64,000 bases of DNA from Anaerolineae bacterium (lineage in GTDB: Bacteria > Chloroflexota > Anaerolineae > Anaerolineales > Villigracilaceae): assembly GCA_003130845.1 (NCBI GenBank), contig QEXW01000111.1:17707-81706 (forward strand), read 5' to 3'. Each line of letters opens with the position of its first letter. The stretch's first letter is position 1. The notes below the pieces were generated by a model. The model worked only from the letters and a program-made list of their open reading frames with translations, was not told where the DNA came from and made no database searches. Positions 10,068 to 19,360 of this stretch are shown one piece after another. The translations under genes were made by a program, and so were the position numbers.

Positions 10068-13000
10068 ACTCTTTACTGACATCGAAACAGCCGAAGGACA
10101 AGCAACCGGCGCCCCCAAGCCGGTTCGCCAGCCTGCGTTTGAATCCCCAATCAAAGCACCAACGCAGCGAACAGTTTCCACTCCAACGGCCGTAACGGTG
10201 AATGCACGGGTATCTGCGCGAAGCGATGCCTCGGTTTTTGCCTTGCCCTTTCAGGTGGCTTCTGAATGGAATGTGCTGGAATTAGAGGCAGACCCCTCCT
10301 ACGAATGGGACGAAACCGAACAAAACCTGGTGCGCCAAGTAGCAGACCAATTGGGTCTTGCACTACAAAACGCACGGCTCTTCCAACAAACCGAAGCCCA
10401 AAACGCAGAACTGGCCGTACTGAACGAGATGGCACGCGAAATTTCCTCGCTGCTTTCAGTGCAGGAAGTGGCCCAGGCACTTTACAAATACGCCGGTCGG
10501 CTCATGGATGTTTCAGACTTTTTTGTTGGCATTTACCACCCCGAAACCGATGAAATTTCCTTTCCGGCCATTTACTTTGATGGTGTGCCAGCCGGCATCG
10601 AACGAACAACGCTCGAAAATGGTATGACCGCGCGGGTCATTCATGACCGTCAGCCGCTCTTGTTTCCTGACCGTGTGAAAGAGCGCGCCGAAGCGCTGGG
10701 CATAGAAATCTTACTAATAGGTGATGATGTCATTCCGCAATGCTGGCTGGGCGTGCCGATGGTGCTAGGTGAGCAAGTTTTAGGCGCCATCGTCGTGCAA
10801 AGCACCAAAGCCCCCCACCTTTACACCGAGCGTCATAAAAACCTGCTGGTGGCCATGGCCAGCCAAGTTGCCATCGCCATCCAAAATGCCCGGCTATTTG
10901 ATGAAACCCAAAAACGCGCCGCCGACCTGGCCGCGCTGAACGAAATTGTGCGTGTGGCTTCCGAGGAAATCGAAGTTGATAAAATCATCGCAGCCGTTTA
11001 CGAAAAAACATCCGAACTCTTGCCGATGGATGCCTTCATCATGGCCTTGTATTCCAACGATATGATTGACTACCGCCTGGTCATAGATGAAGGCCAGCGC
11101 TTCGAACTGGCACCCTCCCGCCTGGGCAACAACACCATCAGCGAAGTGCTACGGGAGAAAAAGCCCCGCTTGATCCTGCGCACACGCGAAGAAGTACAAG
11201 CACTCGAATCGAAAAACGTTGGACTTGGCACCAAAAAGATTTCTGCCTCTCTCATCTACGTCCCCCTGCTAAAAGGCAACAACATTCTAGGGGTCATTTC
11301 CGTTCAAAGTTACCGCTACCATGCCTATACACCCAACGATTTGGCTTTGGTAGAAAACATTGCCGGGCAGCTCGCCAATCTCATCCAAAATGCCTTTCTC
11401 TATGCCAACCAGCAAAAAACCCTGCAAGACCTGCAACTCATCAACCGGCTGACTTCCCTGGTCAGCAGCTCGCTCGAAATTCAAGCTAGCCTGCAAAAAA
11501 TTGCCGAAGAATTGCAAGCCACTTTCAAAATTGGGCACGTAGGGATTGCGTTGCTCGACCAGAACGGCACCAGCCTAACGCTCACTGCCGATGCTCCCCT
11601 CCCCCCCGATGGCAAGGGCGATATTGGCTTGACCATCCCCGTTACATCCAGCCCGGCAACCCTGCAGGTGTTAGAAACGAAAAAGGCCCTTTTCATTTAT
11701 GACGTGCTCAACAACCCATTAACGGCCAACATTAAACACGTCCTGGCAGCACGCGGCACCAAGAACATCCTCTTGCTTCCCCTGCTATCGGGAAACGAGG
11801 TGGTTGGCACCGTCGGGTTCGACACCTTTGACTTGGAGCGCACCTTCACCGATGACGAAATCCAACTCGCCGAAACCATCTTGTACCAAGTCGCCACATC
11901 CATTCGCAACGCTCAACTGTTTACACAAACCCAACAATCCGAAGAGCGCCTGCGCCGACAAAACGAATACTTAGCAACAGCGACACAAGTCGCCCGCCTA
12001 ATCACCTCCACCCTCGACATGGACATCTTGTTCAGCCGTGCGGTAGACCTGATTCGCACACGCTTTGGCTATTATTTTGTCGGTCTATTTATTGTGGATG
12101 ACAATAGCTACAATGCTACCTTGCGTGAAGGAACCGGTGAAGCAGGGGAACAACTCAAACAAAGACAATATTCCATCCCCGTTGGCTCTAAATCGGTGAT
12201 TGGCTCTGTCACCGGCACAGGCACCACGCTCATTATCAACAACACCGCTCTCGACCCGCTTTACCGTCCCAATCCGCTCTTACCACAAACGCGCTCTCAG
12301 GTCGGCATTCCGCTCAAAATCGGCGCACGCGTCATCGGCGCGCTCGATATTCACTCCGACGAAATTAACACCTTCCATCCAGAAGAAATCGCCGTGCTAG
12401 AGACCCTGGCCGATCAAATTTCTGTCGCCGTTGATAACGCTCGCTCTTACCAGACGGTCCAGAAATCCATGGAGGAAATGAAACAACTGGATGTCATCAA
12501 AAGCCAGTTTTTGGCGAATATGTCGCATGAACTGCGCACGCCCCTCAACTCCATTATCGGCTTTTCACGCGTCATTCTCAAAGGAATTGATGGCCCCATT
12601 ACCGAGCAGCAACAACAAGACCTGCTGGCAATTTACAACTCGGGGCAACACTTGCTCGGCCTGATTAACAACATCCTCGACCTATCGAAAATCGAAGCCG
12701 GCAAGATGGAACTAACCCTGGAAGAGTTGAACGTTGCCGATGCCATCGCCAGCGTCATCTCCACCTCGGCCGGCCTGGTGCGCGACAAGCCCATCAAGCT
12801 CATCCAAAACGTAGAAAGCGGCTTGCCAACCGTACGTGCCGACCCCATGCGTCTGCGCCAAGTTTTACTCAACCTGGTCTCTAACGCTGTCAAATTTACC
12901 GAGGAAGGCAGCATCACCGTCAGCGCTAGCTTGCACACCCCATCAACCGGTATTCCTGAAGTCATGATAAGCGTAACGGACACCGGCCCTGGCATTGCAC

Positions 13001-13968
13001 CAGAAGACCAGAAAAAACTCTTCCAGGCCTTCTCCCAAGTCGATTCCTCGGCCACCCGCAAAACTGGCGGTACGGGTCTTGGTCTGTCGATTTGTAAGCA
13101 CCTGGTCGAGATGCACGGCGGCAAAATCGGCGTGCATAGCACGCTCGGCAAAGGCAGCACCTTCTACTTCACCATGCCGCTCTTCCACATACCGCTCCCC
13201 GAATCGGTCAGCGAGCAACAACGCACCATTTTGTGCATTGATGACGATGTCCAAATCATCAGCCTGTATGAGCGTTACTTGAAACAACAAGGCTACCACG
13301 TGATTGGTGCCACCAACCCCATCACAGCCAGAGATATTGCCCGGCGGATTAAGCCGTATGCCATTACGCTTGATATTATGATGCCCGAAATAGATGGCTG
13401 GTCGGTGCTGGAAGAACTCAAATCGGACCCAGAAACGCGCAACATTCCGGTCATTATTTGCAGCATTGTCGAAGAGGAAGAAAAAGGCTTCAGCTTGGGC
13501 GCAGCCGATTATCTCGTCAAGCCCATTTCACAAGAAGACCTGCTTGATTCCCTGAAGATGCTCAATGGCGATGGCAGCATAAATGAAGTGTTGATTATTG
13601 ATGACTCTCCAGAAGATTTGAACCTAATCAAACGAATCCTCACCGAACACGGGAAATACCATGCTATGACTGCACAAGGCGGCGAACAGGGCTGGCACCT
13701 CTTGCTGGAAAAACGCCCGCAAGCGGTTATTTTGGACTTGTTCATGCCGGATATGAACGGGTTTACTATCCTCGAACGATTGCGTACCACGCCCGAATTA
13801 CGTGACTTGCCTGTCGTTGTTGTAACCGGTGTCGAATTAACCGCCGAACAAAAAAAGCAACTCGACCAGTTTGGAAAGACACTCCTACAAAAAGCCATGC
13901 TTCACGAACGGGAACTTTTCGAAACGCTCGATAAAGCACTCAAACGATTGGATTCTCCTCACGCCTAG
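10030..13968 (+). CDS. Multi-GAF hybrid histidine kinase with two C-terminal receiver domains
   Basis: A soluble protein of 1312 residues with no membrane segment. It opens with a low-complexity stretch and the C-terminal half of a GAF domain (LALQNARLF near residue 115), then about four full GAF domains (to about 800), HisKA with His833 in SHELRTPLNSIIGFSR, a HATPase_c domain (NLVSNAVKF; DTGPGIAPED; GGTGLGLSICKHLVE), and two receivers with phospho-acceptors Asp1115 (LDIMMPEIDG) and Asp1236 (LDLFMPDMNG). It is the only kinase in the operon and so the likely integrator of the five upstream sensors. The ATG at 10030 is preferred to the TTG six bases earlier; AGGAG lies about ten bases before it, inside parA. 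Confidence 0.93.
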   Translation: MSSNKKIRNRLNKLFTDIETAEGQATGAPKPVRQPAFESPIKAPTQRTVSTPTAVTVNARVSARSDASVFALPFQVASEWNVLELEADPSYEWDETEQNLVRQVADQLGLALQNARLFQQTEAQNAELAVLNEMAREISSLLSVQEVAQALYKYAGRLMDVSDFFVGIYHPETDEISFPAIYFDGVPAGIERTTLENGMTARVIHDRQPLLFPDRVKERAEALGIEILLIGDDVIPQCWLGVPMVLGEQVLGAIVVQSTKAPHLYTERHKNLLVAMASQVAIAIQNARLFDETQKRAADLAALNEIVRVASEEIEVDKIIAAVYEKTSELLPMDAFIMALYSNDMIDYRLVIDEGQRFELAPSRLGNNTISEVLREKKPRLILRTREEVQALESKNVGLGTKKISASLIYVPLLKGNNILGVISVQSYRYHAYTPNDLALVENIAGQLANLIQNAFLYANQQKTLQDLQLINRLTSLVSSSLEIQASLQKIAEELQATFKIGHVGIALLDQNGTSLTLTADAPLPPDGKGDIGLTIPVTSSPATLQVLETKKALFIYDVLNNPLTANIKHVLAARGTKNILLLPLLSGNEVVGTVGFDTFDLERTFTDDEIQLAETILYQVATSIRNAQLFTQTQQSEERLRRQNEYLATATQVARLITSTLDMDILFSRAVDLIRTRFGYYFVGLFIVDDNSYNATLREGTGEAGEQLKQRQYSIPVGSKSVIGSVTGTGTTLIINNTALDPLYRPNPLLPQTRSQVGIPLKIGARVIGALDIHSDEINTFHPEEIAVLETLADQISVAVDNARSYQTVQKSMEEMKQLDVIKSQFLANMSHELRTPLNSIIGFSRVILKGIDGPITEQQQQDLLAIYNSGQHLLGLINNILDLSKIEAGKMELTLEELNVADAIASVISTSAGLVRDKPIKLIQNVESGLPTVRADPMRLRQVLLNLVSNAVKFTEEGSITVSASLHTPSTGIPEVMISVTDTGPGIAPEDQKKLFQAFSQVDSSATRKTGGTGLGLSICKHLVEMHGGKIGVHSTLGKGSTFYFTMPLFHIPLPESVSEQQRTILCIDDDVQIISLYERYLKQQGYHVIGATNPITARDIARRIKPYAITLDIMMPEIDGWSVLEELKSDPETRNIPVIICSIVEEEEKGFSLGAADYLVKPISQEDLLDSLKMLNGDGSINEVLIIDDSPEDLNLIKRILTEHGKYHAMTAQGGEQGWHLLLEKRPQAVILDLFMPDMNGFTILERLRTTPELRDLPVVVVTGVELTAEQKKQLDQFGKTLLQKAMLHERELFETLDKALKRLDSPHA

Positions 13969-13977
13969 GAGCCAGCA

Positions 13978-15663
13978 ATGCCTTTTGTTATTCGCTGTCT
14001 GGATTGCGGCCACGAAACCCCATATCACCCCCTCACCATCAACTGCCCGAACTGCAAAAGCCAGTGGCGGCAGGCCATTTACGATTACGCCGAAGCAGCC
14101 CAAATCTTAAAGCAAGAACTCGCGAAACGCCCATTCGACCTGTGGCGCTATCGTGAAGTCTTACCTGTCCGCAATCCCAACCCTGGTTTGTATCTCGGCG
14201 AGGGCGGCACACCGCTCATTCGCGCTATCAATATGGGCATGATGCTGGGATGCCCAGGAATTTACATCAAAGATGAACGGCAGGGACCGACGGCTTCCTT
14301 CAAAGACCGCCAGGCCGCCTTAACGATTGCTGCGCTTAAGGAGGCCGGTATCACGGAAATGGTCGCTGCCTCGACCGGCAATGTTGCAATTGCCTATTCG
14401 GCGTATGCCGCACGAGCAGGCATCAAACTTTGGGCATTTGTCACTAGCCTGGTACCAGCAGTCAAAATGCGCGAAATTGCTCTCTATGGCAGTCAGGTCG
14501 TCAAAGTAACCGGTTCATACGACCAAGTCAAACAAATCGCGGCCGAATTTGCCCAAAAACGCGGTCTATACCACGACATGGGCACCCGCACTATCACCTC
14601 GGTGGAGGGAATGAAAACCATCGCCTACGAAGTGGCCGAACAACTAACCGAGCAACTTGGTCCGCCTCCCAACACGCCGCCTGGCGAATTGCGCTGGCGC
14701 GTGCCAGATTGGTATATCCAATCGGTCAGTGGTGGCTTGGGGCCGGTAGGTGTTGCCAAAGGTTATTTAGAAATGATGAGCATGGGCTTAACCGACCGAA
14801 TGCCTGGCATCATCGCTGTTCAGTCCGAAGGATGCGCCCCGATGGTACATGCCTGGAAAGACGACCTGGAAGAGGCCATCCCCGTCACCAACCCCAAAAC
14901 CCATATCGAAACACTCGCCACAGGTACACCAGGACGTTCCTATAGCCTGTTACGACAGCAAATGAAACAACACGGTGGCGTATTCGAGAGCGTGACCGAT
15001 GACGAAGCCTTCCGTGCAATGCACGTTTTGGCCAAAATGGAAGGCATCTCTGCCGAACCTGCCGCCGCCGTTGCGTTTGCCGGCTTATTCAAGCTAATTC
15101 GGGCCGGGGTCATCAAACCAACAGACACGGTCGTGGTCAACTGCACCGGTCATACCATGCCTGCTGAACCACTGGTGCTGGGCAGTGGCTGGGCACGCAA
15201 CGTCGTCCTTCCACAAGCCGAAGCAACCGCCACCAAAACCACCACCGAACAAGAAGGTCTGTTAGCCGCTCTCAGCCGGGTAGCCCCTGACCGTTTCCCC
15301 CGCGTTGCAATTATAGATGATACGCCTGATGCCCGCCGCCTCGTGCGTCGCATTTTGCAATCGCAGGGCGATTTCACCCTCTTTGAGGCTGCCGATGGAC
15401 GCGAAGGCCTGGAACTCGTCAATCGCGAACACCCTGACCTAATTATCTTGGACTTGATGATGCCGGAAATGGATGGCTTCTCGGTCCTGGAGGCACTCAA
15501 AGCCAATCCTGACACTGCTGAAATTCCGGTCATTGTCTCCACTGCCAAAGAATTGACTCTTGAAGAGAAAGCCCGTCTGCAAGGGCAAATTCAGGCACTC
15601 ATGCAAAAAGGGGACTTCATGAGCGATGAGTTCCTCGAGGAAGTCAAGGCACTCTTACGTTAA
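13978..15663 (+). CDS. thrC: Threonine synthase-like PLP enzyme fused to a receiver domain
   Basis: Residues 1-30 form a zinc ribbon (Cys7, Cys10, Cys23, Cys26), as in many bacterial threonine synthases. Residues 50-410 are a fold-type II PLP domain with the Schiff-base lysine Lys109 in GPTASFKDRQA and the phosphate loop AASTGNVAIAYSAYAARAG. Threonine synthase converts O-phosphohomoserine to threonine. After a linker of about 35 residues comes a complete receiver domain (about 440-561): acidic pair in AIIDDTPDA, Asp492 in LILDLMMPEMDG, the Ser/Thr in VIVSTAKE and Lys in LMQKG. That receiver resembles the second receiver of the kinase just upstream. AGGAG overlaps the kinase stop. Whether the enzyme half is active or a re-used sensor is unknown. 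Confidence 0.9.
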   Translation: MPFVIRCLDCGHETPYHPLTINCPNCKSQWRQAIYDYAEAAQILKQELAKRPFDLWRYREVLPVRNPNPGLYLGEGGTPLIRAINMGMMLGCPGIYIKDERQGPTASFKDRQAALTIAALKEAGITEMVAASTGNVAIAYSAYAARAGIKLWAFVTSLVPAVKMREIALYGSQVVKVTGSYDQVKQIAAEFAQKRGLYHDMGTRTITSVEGMKTIAYEVAEQLTEQLGPPPNTPPGELRWRVPDWYIQSVSGGLGPVGVAKGYLEMMSMGLTDRMPGIIAVQSEGCAPMVHAWKDDLEEAIPVTNPKTHIETLATGTPGRSYSLLRQQMKQHGGVFESVTDDEAFRAMHVLAKMEGISAEPAAAVAFAGLFKLIRAGVIKPTDTVVVNCTGHTMPAEPLVLGSGWARNVVLPQAEATATKTTTEQEGLLAALSRVAPDRFPRVAIIDDTPDARRLVRRILQSQGDFTLFEAADGREGLELVNREHPDLIILDLMMPEMDGFSVLEALKANPDTAEIPVIVSTAKELTLEEKARLQGQIQALMQKGDFMSDEFLEEVKALLR

Positions 15664-15700
15664 AGCGATACGATTTGGATTCTTGCGAGAACTTTGGTCT

Positions 15701-15738
15701 ACACGGGCTATACCTGACAAAATTGTATATGCCCGTGT
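15701..15738 (+). terminator. Inverted repeat after the signalling operon
   Basis: ACACGGGC pairs with GCCCGTGT, and TATAC pairs with GTATA inside it with one bulged base, leaving a loop of about 11 bases. It lies 38 bases after the stop of the threonine synthase fusion. The following bases (CTAGTTT) are only weakly T-rich, so it may be an imperfect terminator or an RNA-stabilising hairpin. The rest of the 177-base gap to the EamA gene holds a TTTAACA/TGTTAAA inverted repeat (15743-15767) of unknown meaning. Confidence 0.5.
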
Positions 15739-15840
15739 CTAGTTTAACATGGAACAGTTTTGTTAAAAAGTGGAGTGCAACACTAAAATGGGCGCATGAC
15801 TTCACGCGCCTTGACAAATCAGTGGCTTGAAAGGATTACG

Positions 15841-16788
15841 ATGGCTACCAAAACACGGCAGGGTTTGGGGATTGTCGCAGCCCTGTCTTCTGCAATGTTT
15901 TTGGGAATGAACCCCGTTCTAGGCCGATGGGCAATCCTGGAGGGGTTTTCTCCCTTGCTTGTTGTTGCCATTCGCACAGGTCTGGCTGCGCTGATGATGT
16001 TAGCCTATCTGTTGATATTCAAACGCCAATTCTTATACATTTTTCCGGTGGGGTTATTTGGCTGTTTTCTAGCAGGAGCACTCAACGGATTCGGTTCGTT
16101 GCTCTACTATCAAGCCCTGGGTTCACTCCCCGCCAGCCTAGGGCAACTGCTCTACTCTCTTTACCCTCTGTTCGTTGCACTCTTCACCTTTCTGGATAAA
16201 CAACCTGTCAGTCGGCTCACCTTCATTCGGGTTGGGATTGCCGCTGTTGCCGTCTTCCTGCTCACGCGCGCCGATGGAGCAACCGCCCCCTTACCGGCGG
16301 TTCTGATGATGCTGGGGGCAGCCATCCTATATGCCCTACACATTCCTATCAATCAACGTGTCTTATATGAAATTCCTGCGCCAACCGTTACCTTGTACAC
16401 CCTACTCTCGATGAGCGCAGTCACGATACCTTTCTACCTGATTTTCGACCGCACACCACCCCGACCAGGTGGAGAATGGACCCCGGTTCTCTTACTCACC
16501 CTGGTCACCTTTGCTTCGCGGTTCACGCTATTCCTGGGCATCAAAAACATCGGCGGACTACAAGCGGCGCTACTGGGGTTAGGCGAATTGTTTATCACCT
16601 TCTTACTGGGCTACTATATTCTGCAAGAAACCTTGACCACACTTCAAATCATCGGCGCCGTCATCCTTGCAATCAGCATGTTGCTCGTCGCCCTCGAAAA
16701 ACAAGACCCCACCCGTCGCCACCCCAAAGGCGGCTGGCTCGCCTGGCTGCACCCGCCAGAAATCAAACCCTGGAGTTTGCAAGATTAG
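15841..16788 (+). CDS. EamA/DMT-superfamily transporter
   Basis: The 315-residue hydrophobic protein has about ten membrane segments in two five-helix halves, the usual length and plan of EamA transporters, which often export amino acids or other metabolites. Each half carries a recognisable EamA pattern (FLGMNPVLGRWAILEGFSPLLVVAIRTGLAALM; LGLGELFITFLLGYYILQETLTTLQIIGAVI). I chose the ATG at 15841 because AAAGGA lies about seven bases before it; an in-frame ATG at 15796 has no such signal. The position after the threonine synthase fusion makes amino-acid export conceivable, but the substrate cannot be read from sequence. The gene converges on the GH35 gene across a 142-base gap in which I see nothing. 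Confidence 0.9.
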   Translation: MATKTRQGLGIVAALSSAMFLGMNPVLGRWAILEGFSPLLVVAIRTGLAALMMLAYLLIFKRQFLYIFPVGLFGCFLAGALNGFGSLLYYQALGSLPASLGQLLYSLYPLFVALFTFLDKQPVSRLTFIRVGIAAVAVFLLTRADGATAPLPAVLMMLGAAILYALHIPINQRVLYEIPAPTVTLYTLLSMSAVTIPFYLIFDRTPPRPGGEWTPVLLLTLVTFASRFTLFLGIKNIGGLQAALLGLGELFITFLLGYYILQETLTTLQIIGAVILAISMLLVALEKQDPTRRHPKGGWLAWLHPPEIKPWSLQD

Positions 16789-16930
16789 TAAAGGTTTGCC
16801 TCACATCCTTGGTATGCAGATACGCCTACTTTCTAACTAATTTATAGACCATTTGACTGGCGTGAGTGTGTGCACAGTTTGAAATTTCAGGACATCACGA
16901 TTCAATCCCTACAATTACAAGCATCACCAC

Positions 16931-19243
16931 TTAAGCGTCTCCTGTTTCTTTTATTAGTTCGAGGAGCCCGTTTTGTGCGCTCACTTTCAATCTCTGTTCG
17001 CCAATGGACTCAATCATGAGTGATGGGGCGCAAGTATAGCCACTCAAAGTCAATTCAGCGGTAAATTGGGGAGGGTCGAGGCGCAGGAACAATCTGTTAT
17101 CTGTTTCGCAGAATACGACCACTTCGGCGGTGAGGGAGTGGATGACAATGCCCGGCTTCACCGTCCATTCCAGCGGCAGGATAAGCCCGCATCGCGCAGG
17201 AACCTTGAGCAGAGTCCCGCCAAAGAGCCTTTCCCTCGCCGACGCCAGAGTCATCTCGATGGGGTCGTCCTGATAGTTGTTGACGAACAGAAAATTGCCG
17301 TTCTCTCCCTCCAAAAGACGTACGTCTGCCCAGTCGCTCATCTCGAAGAGCGGCAGGACGCCCATGCGGTGCGCCATCTGATTCAAAATATCCAGGTCGT
17401 CGAGCGTGTTTGCCGCCAATGCCGCGCCAAAGACCATCACCTGCCCTTTGCCGAGCGTTTTGACGAAACCTGTCACCTTTCCCTCGCCTGCTGTGGCAAA
17501 GACTTCATCGAATTCCCCTTCATACCGCTCCACGAATGAGGCGGGGACATCCTGATACCCAAAGGCGCGGATGAGTTCGTGTTTGAATGGCTCGCCGCCC
17601 ATCATCTCTTTGATGTCCAACGCATCACGGAGCAGAGTGCAGGGTTGGCGATGAAAATCCTCCAGGCACATGCGCCCTGCCACAATCAACCTGCCGCCTG
17701 CATGGACGTAATCTATCAACTTTTGCTGAACGGCGGCGTCGCACTGGCTTTCCATCATCACCCACAGCGTGGGCGTTTGGGCGGGGTCGAGCGCGGCTCG
17801 GGAGAGTTCCAGTGCATCGAAGGGACGATGCGTAAGCGCCAGCCCCCGCGCCAGGAAATCAAACAGGATGACCTCGCGCTGATGGGTGAGGATATCTGTC
17901 GCTTTTTGCGTGAAGGGGTTGTTGACTTCGGTCATGAACTGGTCGAGCAGAAAACCAATGGTGGTGACGGTTTTGGGGCGGGCAAGGATGAGGTCACGTC
18001 CATAGGCGGCGAGCGTTTGCGAGAGGCGCGGGTAGCGGGCATAGTGACGGCGCAGAGAGCCATCCTTGCGCACGGGATGTCCCCAATCGTGCCTTTTGAT
18101 GGGGCTGAGAATAGGGTCGTTTTCACCGTCAAAGAACAGGTAGTGGTTGATGGCGCGCATACCGCAGGAGACGCACAAGCGGGTGTGCAGGTCGTAAAAC
18201 GAGGTTTGCGCGCCGCTGAAATCTTGGTTGCCGCCCGCCTGAAATTCGATAGAAAAGAGCGGCTGGGCGGGGTTTTGCAGGGCTTTGGTCATTTCGTTGA
18301 CCAGCAGGAGTTGATGGAAATTGCCCTCGCCGATGAAGATGGGGTACACGTCGGTGGCGCTGAGCATGCCTTCCATCTCCATCACTTCGATGAGTTGCGA
18401 GAGACCGATGGGGAAGGTCTTGCCGCCGTTGGCAAAGCCGTGAATGTTGACGACGGGCGGCACCTCCATGCCGTTCTCTTTGGCGGCGTTCCACAGCCAG
18501 GTCATGTAGCCGCGCAGGTAGGTTCGGTAGAAGCGGCGGTAGGCTTCGAGCAGGAAGACGGCGTGCTCCGCTTGGGGGTGGGAGAGTTCGGTTTGCAGGA
18601 ATCCAGCCGAAGGTCCAGAGGGGAAGCGGGTGGGGTAATGCTCCCGCAGCCAGGCGGCGAAACGTTCCAGCGTATCGGGATTGATGTCCACGATGTTGCG
18701 TACCCAGTGGGGCATGCCCATTTCGTTGTCGAGTTGAATCAGCAGGATGTTGCCGCCTCGCGTGATTTGACGCGGGCTGAGCACGCCAAACACAGCCTGA
18801 TACCACGCCTGGACGTTTTTCAGGAAGTCGGGGTGCAGGTAAGAGGCGATGTTTTGCGTCCTGCCGTCCTGACTGATGAACGCCGCCTGCGGGTTTTGCT
18901 CGAATACCCAGGGCGGGATGCCTTCGTTGATGGTCTCCGCCATGATGTAGGGACCAGGGCGGGCAATGACGTATAAGCCCATGCGTGCGGCGAGGTCGAG
19001 GAAGCCCGCCAGGTTGCGCATGGGATGGGTATGACCGTCCAAGTCAGTGAGGGTGGGCTGAGGTTGATGCCACAGCCAGGGGATGTAGCAGGCAACAGCG
19101 TTGAAGCCCGCCTGCTTGAGCAGGTTGAGGCGGTGTTCCCACTGGTCAGCAGGGGTGCGGAAGTAGTGGAATTCGCCCGCTTGCAGGAGGAGAGGCTGGT
19201 CATCGAGCCAGAAGTGTTGATGATGGAAGGTGAAGGTGGGCAT
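16931..19243 (-). CDS. GH35-type beta-glycosidase or glucosyltransferase
   Basis: The 770-residue protein opens with the GH35 pattern (FWLDDQPLLLQAGEFHYFRTPADQWEHRL...) and the barrel sequence VIARPGPYIMAETINEGIPPW. Glu174 in LIQLDNEMG aligns with the GH35 acid/base; the nucleophile may be Glu333 in FSIEFQAGG, although the 159-residue spacing is longer than in classical beta-galactosidases. There is no signal peptide, so it acts inside the cell. GH35 includes beta-galactosidases and, as I recall, a beta-1,2-glucosyltransferase from Ignavibacterium; the GH144/GH94 neighbours make a beta-1,2-glucan role more likely than lactose. It is the last gene of the long - strand run. Confidence 0.82.
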   Translation of the reverse strand: MPTFTFHHQHFWLDDQPLLLQAGEFHYFRTPADQWEHRLNLLKQAGFNAVACYIPWLWHQPQPTLTDLDGHTHPMRNLAGFLDLAARMGLYVIARPGPYIMAETINEGIPPWVFEQNPQAAFISQDGRTQNIASYLHPDFLKNVQAWYQAVFGVLSPRQITRGGNILLIQLDNEMGMPHWVRNIVDINPDTLERFAAWLREHYPTRFPSGPSAGFLQTELSHPQAEHAVFLLEAYRRFYRTYLRGYMTWLWNAAKENGMEVPPVVNIHGFANGGKTFPIGLSQLIEVMEMEGMLSATDVYPIFIGEGNFHQLLLVNEMTKALQNPAQPLFSIEFQAGGNQDFSGAQTSFYDLHTRLCVSCGMRAINHYLFFDGENDPILSPIKRHDWGHPVRKDGSLRRHYARYPRLSQTLAAYGRDLILARPKTVTTIGFLLDQFMTEVNNPFTQKATDILTHQREVILFDFLARGLALTHRPFDALELSRAALDPAQTPTLWVMMESQCDAAVQQKLIDYVHAGGRLIVAGRMCLEDFHRQPCTLLRDALDIKEMMGGEPFKHELIRAFGYQDVPASFVERYEGEFDEVFATAGEGKVTGFVKTLGKGQVMVFGAALAANTLDDLDILNQMAHRMGVLPLFEMSDWADVRLLEGENGNFLFVNNYQDDPIEMTLASARERLFGGTLLKVPARCGLILPLEWTVKPGIVIHSLTAEVVVFCETDNRLFLRLDPPQFTAELTLSGYTCAPSLMIESIGEQRLKVSAQNGLLELIKETGDA

Positions 19244-19261
19244 GGGAGTCTTTTATAAACA

Positions 19262-19360
19262 GGGTGTACAGGATAGACAGGATTTTTTGTTTTTTATCCT
19301 GTAAACAGGATGCACAGGATAGACAGGATTTTTTATCCTACTCATCCTGTCTATCCTGTT
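19262..19360. repeat. AGGATAGACAGGAT direct and inverted repeats
   Basis: CAGGATAGACAGGATTTTTT occurs twice in direct orientation (about 19269 and 19315), and the inverted form ATCCTGTCTATCCTGTT follows at 19344-19360. The last two copies can fold into a stem of about 16 bp with a T-rich loop. The inverted copy lies inside the 3' end of the GH144 gene and encodes its last residues (KQDRQDE). This may serve as a terminator or RNA-processing site between the GH144 and GH35 genes, or be a small dispersed repeat. Confidence 0.7.

Noticed and set aside
15796..15840. Earlier start for the EamA transporter
   Set aside because: No ribosome site, whereas AAAGGA precedes the ATG at 15841.
17579..18976. 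Open frame of 465 codons opposite the GH35 gene
   Set aside because: The - strand reading has clear family motifs; this one has none.
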